From Andrena cerasifolii (taxonomy: Eukaryota > Arthropoda > Insecta > Hymenoptera > Andrenidae), in contig NC_135121.1 in NCBI RefSeq assembly GCF_050908995.1, positions 11,718,001 to 11,782,000 of the forward strand: a DNA stretch of 64,000 nucleotides, read 5' to 3'. The stretch's first letter is position 1; the number at the start of each line of letters is the position of its first letter. The notes below the pieces were generated by a model. That model saw only the letters and a list, made by a program, of their open reading frames with translations. It had not been told where the DNA came from and ran no database searches. Below, piece after piece: positions 38,301-49,400 of this stretch. The position numbers and the translations under genes were made by a program.

Positions 38301-41094
38301 ATTGCCGCAGCAACGGGAAACACTTTGTTCCTCTTCTTGCCCGACTTTACCAAGGAATCTCCGTGAAGGGTTTCAGGTAACGAACACTTGTTACAACCCT
38401 TTCCTCCAGTATCCTTCTCGTCCTTCCATGTACCATCCTTCTCTTTCGATCTTTCTGTCGCCAGCTTCTTCCTGTATCCGTACTTAGTCGAACGTAATGG
38501 ATCTGCTAAACGAATTACACTGTGAGATTGATTCGATCCCTCGTCTAGCTCCTTGACCACTGACGAATCTACTAAACGGGTCACATGTGCGATGCCCATT
38601 TCCTTCCCTTTCCCAATCTCTTTCTTCCTAGCAGAAGGTTCGCGCAGATTTCTACCAGCTTCCATCGCAAATTGTAAATTCTTAGCACTCGTGGATCCGT
38701 AGCGATTCACACTCTCCCCAAGCCTCGATCGATGCCTCCCCTCGTCCCCGTTCACCACTCGATCCTGATTCCTCGCGGTGTCCCCAGTTCTTCCGCTTCC
38801 TTTCCCAGGAACCTCGTTCTTCCGCCCCGACGCTCGATCCTGCGCAACGTCGACCCTTGATGCTATTTTATCGCCGCTTGGCGGCCTTCCAGCCTCCACT
38901 TCCGGTGACAATGGCGATGCAAACGTCGACGAACCCTCAACCTGCTTTTTCGAATATTTCTCCCGCAAGGTGGAATTCGTTACCGGTGAACTCGAAGCTT
39001 GGCCCGACCTCGCGAGAAATCCGCCCAGCTGCTCTGTCTCTTCATCTCTGCGTGACCCTTCCGCCGAAATCGCGGCAATCGGTTTGCTCCGTGCTTCTTT
39101 CCCGAGACAGATATCGGGCACGGCCGCCTCGCCGCTTCCGATTGTTCGACTTCTACTGGGATTTGCGTCCGTGTTTGGCTTCGTCTCTGATCGAGCTTCG
39201 CTTCCCACCGTCTGGCGGTGTGCCATCCGATTGTCGTCTAAACTCGTGTATTCAGTCTCCGTTCGTAACCTGTTGCGAGGCGTGTTTGTACCGTCGTCGT
39301 AGTTTGACTTGGACCCGGCGTGGAAACTTTCCAAGGAGTCGTTCGAACCTCCGAACTGGTGTCTCGCGTTTACCTCCGGATCGCAGGAACAACAGAAACC
39401 CTGGAATCGTTTGGTGCCAGTTATTTACTGCGGTCCAAGATTCCCCCAAAGAAACTTTCCCCAGCTTCGAATCCCTGCTCGCTGGCGAGTCACGCTAGAA
39501 AATTGACCCAGCTATCCGTGCGACCAACCTCCTCAAACAACTCGATAGCCCTGATGTTCTTTATAAGTCAGATATGGGAATATCAAGTTGTTCGAACAGA
39601 AACGTGCCTCAATTTGCGAATAGTAACAAAGTACTTGTTGCGTCGCTGGCAAGTGTGTTTAACTTCGTTTACCTGACTGAACGGGACTGGCTCTTCGCGG
39701 TAAAACGTCTGACCGCATGTTGGGCTATCAGAATGAACGTTGCAGCCCATGTAATTTGGGCTCCCGTTGTTGATCACCTCTTCCCTCGCCTCTGCGTTAA
39801 CAACCTTGTTGAAAGTCGCGCGATCAATAAGTTTACCCGCGAGATTCTGCCAGCTGCTCTGCTGGTATCTTCATCAACGATAGATAAAACGTTTCACCGC
39901 GCGTTGATAACACTGCAGTTATCGAGGTCTGACAAGCTGGACCACCTTCGCAACCTTCGATCGATGCTGCTTGCGTCCAGCATGAGGTACGGTACCAGCA
40001 GAGCCACCAGTAGAAAGTCAGTTATAAAAGCACAGACGTGGTATGGAATAAATTGAACATCCAATGCGATTTTCTGTTCCGAGCAAATGGGGTTCAGAAA
40101 ATAGTAGAGTAATGGTTATTACTTTTCTAAAATGTTTAAACAGAGTTTATATACCCCACAACTTGGGACAGAAAAATGCTTCGAACGATAGGTCTCCTCT
40201 ATATCTCGTCTGCGATAAAATCTAATTAACTTTCTGGGGAAATCAAGCGTCGCGACTTCTGTAATACTCACACTTTGGAATTTTAATCCGTACATTTGCA
40301 ACACTGTCTCTTGACGAACTTTAATCACGAACGGACTCTGCAGCGGAATTTTTCTCATCGTGGCTGGCTCGAGCACGTGGTCGATCACCACGAACTTTTC
40401 TTCCGTTTGAGTCTGACGATAAGATCAACTCATTATCCACTGGAAATCCACTGTCATTCCATCGAATGGTAGAACAAATTGCAATTTAATCGAAAGAGGA
40501 CAAAGTGTAAGTTTCACCTTCCCGATATTGATCAACTTTAGACTGATAAAAATTTTCCTCGTGCAATTCTTCGTCGTCCCCCGATTCTCTTCCTCGTAAT
40601 TTCGTTCCCAGCGAGCATTTAACCTGTCGCCCAAGGTGTCGAACGTTCTACAAAGTGATAAGTGAAAACGAAAGAGCAGAAGCTGCCCTTTATCATTCCA
40701 ACACTATCAAATAGCTATTTTACTTTTCCCTCGCGAATTTCGAGCAAGGAGAGAGCACAGCCTTGACTTCGATCGACGGTCGATCCCATTCGCTGAACTG
40801 ATCGGGAACTTGTTTGTTCCTGGGAAAACGCGAGGGGCAATCTGGATTCGTGGAGGGATGAAGCCGTGGAACGTACTGGAATTCCGACACGTAGGGGAAA
40901 CGTGCCGCGCTCATTCTGGGACAATGGACCAGTTGCATCTGCACAGATCGATTGGGCAATAAATAACCGAGATTTCCAAAGGAGGCCTCGACCGTTTGTC
41001 CTCCGGATGACGAATGGCCCAAGGTGATTCGCGATAGTGAAACCAGGTTGCGCGTTACCCAGAGGATCAGGAGGTGCCAGGCAGCCAGTGACAT
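29311..41094 (-). CDS. HAP2: HAP2/GCS1 gamete-fusion protein with a giant internal insertion (complete gene, 14 exons)
   Basis: HAP2 is the class-II-like membrane fusogen that merges gametes in many eukaryotes. Exons (minus): 40724-41094, 40518-40647, 40272-40412, 39673-39861, 32823-39400, 32634-32759, 32377-32546, 32114-32286, 31114-31304, 30555-30805, 30173-30445, 29825-30014, 29636-29753, 29311-29556. All junctions keep phase and total 9147 bases (3048 residues plus stop). Family landmarks in order: a hydrophobic N-terminus; EVKAVLSPC; NCTRKIFISL; DHVLEPAT then PFVIKV; DSPTCG; PFSQ then GFCCSC across a junction; RGGQNC; HCLRFSDLWYSVYQ; VAEG then EYLVVQAD; CYFLSNF; SLDDFSCSVELL; DRCFCVRHCVCSC; a membrane span near residues 2842-2864. 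Usual HAP2 proteins are roughly 600-1000 residues; the excess is one exon. The N-terminal exon could contain a further intron (donor after ILW, acceptor before FSEW, both phase 0) that would bring the signal peptide next to IEVKAVL. The last exon's 3' end is the least certain boundary. Confidence 0.93.
32823..39400 (-). CDS. HAP2: Giant 6578-bp HAP2 exon carrying about 2150 inserted residues
   Basis: This single exon opens with GFCCSCD (39400), the HAP2 cysteine motif that follows PFSQ. It closes with RGGQNC near 32905-32925 and HCLRFSDLW at 32823, so both ends are core HAP2. Between them, where HAP2 proteins normally have only a few tens of residues, lie about 2150 residues with no stop. The insertion is low-complexity and highly charged: acidic tracts (for example SEEEEGPSEDDD), Lys/Arg-rich blocks, Ser/Thr-rich segments, very few cysteines, and in its second half many N-x-S/T sites. 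A GRRKRGKK and a long RRRKRKRK tract could be furin-like cleavage sites. No known domain was recognised. The acceptor is CAG before 39400. The donor (GTTTGC after 32823) is weak but required by phase: TG plus G rebuilds the Trp of LWY. Confidence 0.92.
33076..33200 (-). other. Strongly basic segment of the HAP2 insertion
   Basis: About 40 residues composed almost entirely of Lys and Arg (including KKKRRRKRKRK and KGGRKKQNNKK) near the C-terminal end of the insertion, followed after about 60 residues by the resumption of HAP2 core at RGGQNC. It could be a protease cleavage region, a polyanion or membrane-binding patch, or a nuclear-signal-like accident. It is described from composition only. 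Confidence 0.8.
34237..34400 (-). repeat. Coding tandem repeat, three 51-bp (17-residue) units inside HAP2
   Basis: Three near-identical in-frame units with starts spaced exactly 51 bp (34280, 34331, 34382) encode SLAGEQAENQNTTVPEI and variants. Two or more units keep an N-T-T sequon, so N-glycosylation would be repeated at fixed spacing if this segment is luminal. The high identity suggests recent unit duplication. Confidence 0.9.
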
Positions 41095-42939
41095 GGTAGG
41101 TCAACTGCCAGAGAACTCATCTCTCAAACTTTTACTCGCGCAACAACTTTCGCACGTGTGAACGGAGTTTCGGGAGGAGAATGTTGCGAGGCGCTGGTTC
41201 TGGTTTAAAAACGATTAATTGCGTCTCTGTTTATATTCCACTTGGGGTTAGAAGCAGAGGAACGTCGAGAGACTCGTCTGTTTCCTCTGCGCGAACGATC
41301 GATAGGGGAATCGAATCGAGATCGCAATTATTCGCAAGAAAGTCGCATGCATTTACAAAGCAGCTTTTCTCCTACATTCAGGACACTTTCACTTGTATAT
41401 AAACCATATTTATTTGCCATATGAGTTATCAGCCATTTACATTTACAACGGTGTTTAAATAACGTGACTTTATGCTTTCGATTCGACGAGGGACGTTCGA
41501 GCGTCGCCGACGATGGCCACGCGTCTCAGGGTGTGCTCTGCGCACAGATGCATGACTTTCTTTCATCCGGCTGGACCATCGAGAACGATCGCGCCGAACG
41601 ATCCCTCGAGTTGCTTAAGTACTGCTTAAGAATATCACAGATCGCGATTCCTGCGTAAACGCACTAAAATTGTAACAACCTTCGCTAGTCGTCGGCTCAC
41701 GACGATGAAATTTCTGCGGCTCGCGGAAATTTGTTTCGCGGAGCGCTGATTACCGCTGGTCTCTCCGTCGCGGATGCGAGAACCAGCATCTCCGTTCGAC
41801 GACCAAGGAAAATAGCGTCGCGACGGACAGCGCACCGTGTCGCAAACGGCAAGGAAAAATCGTGCCTGCGAGTGATGAATTCACGTGATAGGGGTGTTGA
41901 AAGAAACGTGTACTTATAATCGGCAGTACCGAAGTGTCCAGCGCCTGGCTTGAACTGCAAAGCAATCCAGTAAGATCCTTCAGTAATTCGGTGGAACGAA
42001 AGAAGTGCGTGTCGATGTTATTAAGTCTGGTTAGTTTCCGCGAGACGGTGCCGGCTGCTCGTCGCGATCGGCTGGGGTGAACAGAAACCCGATTTTCCAT
42101 CGAGAACCGAGCGAAACGGTGTCACGAATAAAAGCGAAGCGTTAATCGAAGAGTTTGTGTTCGTACGGGTTAAGAACCGAGCGAAATAGGAGGCGAATTA
42201 AAGCGCGCGCTAATCAGCCTGGTCTCTAACTCCCTCGCGAAAGCAACGTAAGGCGAGAGTGTTGGCTGACCGCGATTCGAAGCAGATCGGTTGCTTTCGG
42301 GCTGACCCGCGCGGATCGTCGCGTCATCTGAACGCGGTGATCTCCATCGCGTTCAGCCAGCCCAACTAAACTAAACTGAAGAAGGATCGGGTGGGAGAAG
42401 GGCACGTTATTTACAGAGTTTACAGACTAACAAGAGCGAAGACAATCGGTGCGCGAGAAACTAAATAGATCCGCTTCGTAGATGGTTACAGTTCGCGTTC
42501 GTCGACCTCGTTTTCGCGAACGCACTGATCAGCCGCTTCTTCTCCGAAGAACTTCGACTCGGAAGTTCCACGCGAGTGCAACCCTCGATCTTGCCACCCT
42601 CCAGTCCCAGCTCGAATTGGCCGGAGCATCGCGTTCCAAGTTCATCCTCTTGGAGAACCACTCCACTTTCCCTGTGCTCCGTTCAAACAAGACGCGATCT
42701 CTCCCATCTCTACCGAGAACTGCTCGTTCCGCTAAGAAACAACGTTGATCGCTAATTCCATCAGCAAGCTTACCGATTTCTAACCGACTCGTCGCAAACT
42801 GAACGACCGAAGCGCTTTGTAATTTGCTTATTCTGCGTGTACGTGTGTTTTCCTCGTGTGTACGTCGTCTTCCTCCGTTACCTTTTGCGTATATCACACA
42901 TACACTCTCTCTCTCTCTCTCGTCTGATGTTTCGTATAA
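41095..42939. other. Intergenic gap between HAP2 and the M13 peptidase gene
   Basis: Two same-strand genes are separated here by about 2.4 kb counting from the stop codon at 43452. It should hold the HAP2 promoter and 5' UTR; a TATA-like TTTATATA lies on the minus strand at about 41395-41402, roughly 300 bp before the HAP2 start. A (CT)n tract lies just beyond at about 42904-42921. No additional gene is supported. Confidence 0.45.
42904..42921 (+). repeat. (CT)n microsatellite
   Basis: A simple CT dinucleotide run in the putative 3' UTR or intergenic sequence downstream of the M13 peptidase gene. Confidence 0.8.
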
Positions 42940-42945
42940 TTTATT
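42940..42945 (-). terminator. Possible polyadenylation signal of the M13 peptidase gene
   Basis: AATAAA on the minus strand about 510 bp after the stop codon. An ATTAAA at about 43259-43264 is a nearer alternative. There is no transcript evidence. Confidence 0.4.
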
Positions 42946-43451
42946 GCTTTCACTATAATTAATCTAAGATCCTCTAAAGCGTCGTAGGGAGAGATATTAA
43001 CATTAATGGCGCGTTTAAACGAGTTTGCTTCGACACCAAATGGTGGTCGGCTCCCGTACAATCGCCCCTCTTCTCTCGAAACACTGCAAGCTTTTCTATC
43101 GATCGATCCTTTGTCGTCGCGATCGAACGAGCCTCATCGATTTTCTTCCACGCGATACTTTCCTTTCCACTCCGCTCAACCGTCTGGATAGAATTCCTGA
43201 AAAAAAGTAGACGATTACACTCTCTGCCCTCCTGGGTATACAAATGAATTAAATCGTCTTTTAATCGGGGATACCTGAATCGATTCCCTCCGACGCAGGA
43301 TCGCTCGACAATCGCTGACAAAATGGTTGACCCTCGTCGCTGGGGTCTTCAACTGCAAGACGCCGTTTTCTCAGCCGAATCCCAATGATCAAGAACTGAT
43401 GTTATAGATGAAGTCTGACGTTGCTGGCAAACGATCGTCCCTGCCTGATCA

Positions 43452-46400
43452 TCACCAGGTGGTGCACTTGTTCGGGGGGTTCATCTTGGCTCCGATCGGG
43501 CAGCGAAACGCGTCCGCGAACGCTTGGGAGTTCATCATTATACCGTTGACCCTGAACAGAAAGAGAACACTGTTATTCCCGACAATCAGGGCCGAACTCG
43601 AAGGATCATTGATGGGCGAAAATCACCTTTCAGGCTGAGGCGTGTGATAATCGAGTTCAACGGAGAGAATGTAGGCCTCGGCAGTCATATTAGAACAGTA
43701 AGTCTGGAACAAGGTTGAAGACGTCACCTGACGATCTCAAGTCACTGGGTTAGTGTAATTCAGTGGGCGAGGTATTAGTTACCTGGGCGGCGCTTATGAA
43801 GAAAAGCTGACTCGGTCGAAGTCCCTCTAATCCAGGGAGAGTTCGATCCTTTCCGTTTGTCAGTATGTGCCAGGTTTTGTAAGAAATTTGCAAGGCTCCG
43901 ATATCAGCGACGTTCTCGTTCCTCGTCACGTTCCAATCGAACTGCAGATAAATCATTAGTTTTTGCCGCCTTACAAGGGCCCCTGAATCTCGCTCAAAAT
44001 AGGAATCGTTGGAATGGCTGTTCCCCACCTGTACAGCAACGTCGTTCCCATAAAACTGTACTTTCTTCCAAAAGCTCCGCGCGTAAAGTCTGGCGACACA
44101 CTCGATCCTCGCTTCCAGCCTCTTCCAGGACTCCGGAGTGATCCAGAGCCATTGATCGACGTTCAGATCGGGGTCCAATGGCAGTCGACGTCGGTGAAGA
44201 TCGAAAGCGTGGAGGATTTCGTGGCCGATCACCGATCCCAGGGTTGCGTAGGCTGCATACGCCGGACCACCGTCCCAGGACCAGGACCAGGCTGTCATCA
44301 TCGCCAGTGGAATGCCTGAAATTGATCGCATGCTTCAAAATCGCTCACCCAATCGCGTTTATTGTATAACGATCGCCTTTACCTATTGTATTCGTCGATG
44401 ACTCGTAGTAGGCGTTCACGCTGTAGGGATAACGGCGTCTGCAAAGAAATTCACAGTTATAGAACCACTTCTATGCAACAGCTTATACTTCCAAACTCAA
44501 GCCTCTAATTTATTCCGAAGAGAATCGTTCGAGCCTTGAGCTATTCCGATCTAAAAGAGGGAGTAACTAGTCCCCTCACTTTTCTGTCACGTTCCTCCTG
44601 AGAACCTTGTCGTCGACGGTGCGGATCTGTCGAAAGCGTTTCAAGACGCTGCGCAAAAAGTTGTCCGGGTCGATCTCCACCTGTTGGAAGTAATAGACAG
44701 TGACGGAAAGCCCGCGGAAGTTTCATCGCGTTGCACGGAAGGAACATTGAACGAGGCCTCACCTCGGTCATTTCGCGGGCCAGCAGGCTCTCATTGTAGA
44801 AACCAGGCCACACGTGAAATCTTCCCCTCAACGAGTTGAGCTTCAGCAACGCCTGCGTCCTGGTCTCCTCGTCTAGCCAGGACTTCACCAAGATCCGTTC
44901 CGCTACTGTCTCCTTCACGCGCTCGAACAGCCCTGCAACCTAACCACCCAATGCATCTTCTTCTTCTTCTTTCTGTCTTCTTCGTCCACCGCTTTACCGT
45001 GATTTCATTTCTCAGCGCCTTACCCTGTTGGACAACGTCTCCAAGTAGCGAGGGGTGTACTGCTGCACGTACAGGGCGCCCACAATTTCGCTGAAGACAT
45101 CCTTCGTTAGTCTGAAGCAGGATAGGTCCCAATTCTTGCTGGCAGTCACGTTCACGATGTCGTGCAGCGTGTCCACCGCGTACAGCAGCAACAATCCATT
45201 GTGAATGATCCTTAGTGACAAAACGCCTATGTGAGTGCACTTGCGATCCACCAACTTTCGCATGCAGGTGTAAAGCGGGCAGCGGATTCTGTTCCATCGG
45301 AACTCGACGAAGTGTCGACAGCCACGGTGCTTTAAGGACCCTCTTTTAAAGTAAAAAGTTCGACCTCGGAGGCCGTAATCTCCATTAGATGTCCGTATTA
45401 AATGACTGCGGTGGATATCGGCGATATCTCATCGAAAGGATAATAGCCTCGAGGCTATAATAATGAACAGCTGCCCTCGAAAGCATAACGAATTAGCGTT
45501 ATCGATTCCTCGCGTCCTTGGTCGCGGCAGCCGGAAGTGCGAGCTCATTTATAGAAAGCTCGGTATTTATATTCCCTTTTGCCACGATGCACTTCGCGTT
45601 CGCTGTATCGACAGGGACGAAGGGAGTTCGTTGTTTCGTGCTGACTCGAATGTTTGCTTCGCCGGGGATGAATTAATAAGGGGGGGCGGGGGGCTAGCTT
45701 TTCATGGCGCGCATAATTTCGTAGACGCGGAAATTCAGCTTCCGGCTGGGTGGCGTTGACTGCGTAACGCAGGTGGGGGTTGAAATTTCTCGACGAAGGG
45801 TAATGGACGAATTACGCACCGATTTACGATGCGTGCTGGGTAGTGGCATTAAAATTTATGGCCGCGCCACGTTTATTAACCGCAGCCTACAACGATGTAC
45901 GCCGCGCACGGACTTCTCGGCTCGTAAATGTTAGGGGGGATGCCTGTGTACCGAGCTAACGATCTCTCTGACGTTCAAAGTACGGCTTAACTCTCATCGA
46001 CTTGACTGTTTCTCTGTGCAATTTACGATCGCTGCGGTTACCTGTTAGCGAAACTAACTCAAATGGTATTTGAAAATTCTTAATCGCCGCGAGCCCTGGC
46101 AAATGTTGCGCGGAATTAGGTAGGCGAAGGTCGTGTGTCAAGGCTGCTGCTGAAAATCTTCGGCACCGCTGTTTTCGATCCACACTGACGATCCTCGCAC
46201 TAGCGAAGCGGATGCTCGCCGCGCTCGTGTTTCGGCTGGCCGAAATTAATACGAATAGTCATCTCGACTCGCGGCAGAACAAGTCCGAGCATTAGGGACG
46301 ATACATGGTTGAGCACAGATTGGCGGTAGGATCCGGGAGTCTCGTTCCCGTTGCGCAGAATACCTTCGGCAGTAATTATCGCGCTGGTCTGGATGTATTC

Positions 46401-49400
46401 ATCCCCCAGTCGCGTCTGTATGTCTATGGAAGATAATGGCGAGCAGCGCGTGCAGCCTGGATAGAGTGGCGTTTCGGAATCCCGAAATGTTTGCTCGGCT
46501 ATCTGTCTAGTCTGTCAATATTAAGGCTAACTGGATACGAAGTCAATAATTCACGGTTATCGCTGCGCGGCTTCTGGCGAGCCGAGCGGGAAGTGGCTAC
46601 CGTCAAGCAGCATTCGGTGTTCGAAACTTGTTAAATATTCAGGGAACGGTGCCGGATACCTAGCTCCGCCACGATCCATCGCGAGACGCAGAAGAAACCA
46701 TCGCATTTGCAGAAAGATCCGCTTTAAACGAAAGCTGTACGCCGAACGAAATTTCCCTTCGGGTTTCCTGAAAAGGGGTGCATTCCTCGCGTTCGCAGAC
46801 CGAACGAGGCGAGTTAAAGTATCCGCGGTCCTCTTTCATAGCCTACAACTTTTCCTCTCGTTCCCCTTGCTACCTGAATGGCCGCAATCCAAGTGGCTCG
46901 AGGAACTGGATCGAGAAACCAATTTACACATCGAACTCTCTCTCTCTCTGCGTTCGCTAATTAAATTCAATCCTCAACGGAAACATTTCCTTTCGGCGTA
47001 ACGCTTTCGTTCCAACCTTCCACCGTTTCGGGAAACGTTTGTGGCGCGGGCTAACCCTCTACTCTCTCGGTACTCGGTTGCAAAGTTGGATCGTTGCTCG
47101 ATAAACGAGCCTGACTCCCAGCTGTTTCGTGTAATTAAAGTGTGCTTCGGAGGAAAGGCTTTTTCGAACGATTGCATCCGCGGGACTTGCTTCGTCGGCT
47201 AGGCACGCTTGCACCGGTGGCGTCCAGGTACAACGGCTCCATCGGAAGCGGCGATGTATCGGTGATACCAGTGACTTTGGACGAATCAATCGACGGAACA
47301 CGCCGCAACGTTGTCGCGCAACGACGCGTGGGCTGTTTGCACGCGCCCGTAAGTGTGCATTATGCAAATCCGTCACTCCGCTATCGTCAGAGGGAAGTAC
47401 CTCGGTGCACGCGCCCAGAGTGCATGCAATCTGCCTCTGTACAGCGGTGGAATGCAGCCGAGCGTGGCGAGAAGTTCGTTTAATGTAATCAGTACGTTTC
47501 GGTAATCGACGCTGGAGAAGTTAGCTCGGGCATGACTCCCTGGGACGGGGCTCCAACTACCCCGATAAAAACAGCTCGCGGTCGCGCTAGCCATTGCGAG
47601 ATTCCCTCGTCCGAGCGACTTTCAGGTCCATGGAAACCTGTCGTGCGCGAAGCCGCCACGCTTCTGCTTTTAAAGAATGTTGTACCGGTCAGGAAAGAGA
47701 ATTAAATTGATACCTTGGAATCACTGGGGCATTTGCGGTACTTGTTAACCTTCGCTTTTCCCATATGTTTGTGGTCAATGTTATATTATTTATATCTAAT
47801 GCCATGGGATCCACGTTGAAGACTATGATACAATTAATTGCCGATTTCTTTTCTTCCTCGAATACCATTATATTCCTGTGACCCCTGTTCTTCGTTTATC
47901 TCCCGATAAAGAATATAAGTTACTTTTACGCGAGCTCGCGTTCTGCGTCCTCCCGCGAGGACCACCGTGTAAATAATTGGTCAATTCTTTGCTGGACCAT
48001 TCAGATAACTAAACGATCCCCGTTTTTTCCAGTGTACCACGATAAAATTCCCTCTGGCTGCTAATGCAAAGAGTTTTGCCGTAAAAATGACAATAATTGG
48101 GCACCTTCTTCCACGATGCTATTTAGATAAGCTGGTTACCCTCGTTTTCCTTTGCACCCCGGCAATCCACCTATCGCGGCACGTTTCTTCAATCCAAGTT
48201 CCTGTGCCACGGTTACATTCCGGAGGACATAGTCCGTGAAAATCGCCAGCAAAAATGTATTTAATAAGTAGATTTCGACGCCAGTGACAGATCTCCGCTT
48301 GCAAATTAACGGCCCCGAGCGTATGAAACTCCGCTTCATTGGATTTCCGTTTCAATGTGTCATTTAAGCCGACGCGACCGATACCGTATCGCAAGCCCGC
48401 TGACGAACACTCCGCTCGATCGTTTTCCGGCTCCCTCGGCCGCGATTTCAGTTTTTAATTCGACAAACAAGGAATCACGATAGCCGAACGACTCGCTAAT
48501 TGACTGAGCTGCAGGCGACTTAATTGCGTTTCGATCAGAGAAAGACCGTACCCAGTGCTCGTTATTCCACGGGTTGCACCGATTACCGTGCAAACAAATA
48601 TTCCGCCAATACCGGCGCTTCCCAATTCCGGCGTAATTCGATATATTAATCTCTGGGAACGAGAGATCCCCGCGGCGGGGGGTGGCGCTCGAACAGTGGC
48701 GAAACTCAACGTCCGCAATGAAGACCATTTTTCTCGAGCATTCTCGCGCGGCGGATTAAACGATCGCCACTAAATCGAGCAGAATCCAATCGCGGAACAA
48801 CGCCGCTACGAACGAACGTATTTTCCTCCCCTTAATTACCGCGTTCACCACCCTTCTTGGAATCAGTGTCGGCGATTGAAACGGCCTCCTCCCTCCCCCC
48901 GAACCCTCCCCGCCGCAGGGGAGCCCGTTCGATAACAATATTTCTGGTGCACGCGACGAGACTAACGAAGACGAATGCAGCCGCGGCGTAATTGAATTCA
49001 TTTGGTCGGCCGACTGCATTTCGTTTCATTAATATTCATTCATTAGCCCATCTACGTTGACCGAGCGATATTTATTCCCGGGAGCGACGGCTCTCCAACT
49101 TCCTGAACAATGTCGCCCGCGATATCAGCGCGAATTAACGGGCGCCTCGGTCAACTCGCAGGGGTGGAAAGGCAGTTCGCGTTTCGAAACGTTGCTCTCC
49201 GAAATGCGTTCCGCGGTCTAGAGATCAAACAGGGTACTTGTCGAGCGACTCGGTGAAAGGCGACGCGTTCAATTCTCGCTACCCATAATATTGGAATGTT
49301 TAATACTTCATTTCGCTTGTGACGTGAAACAAAACGAAGCTAAGAGGCGGTAAACATTTCAATATCCAGCTAGTATAAATGCAAGCGTCGAGGGTACGGA

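Noticed and set aside
38857..39498. 213-codon plus-strand open frame
   Set aside because: It is antisense to the giant HAP2 exon with no independent support.
41395..41402. TATA box for HAP2
   Set aside because: TATA-like words are common in this AT-rich patch, and the distance to the start codon cannot be interpreted without a mapped transcription start.
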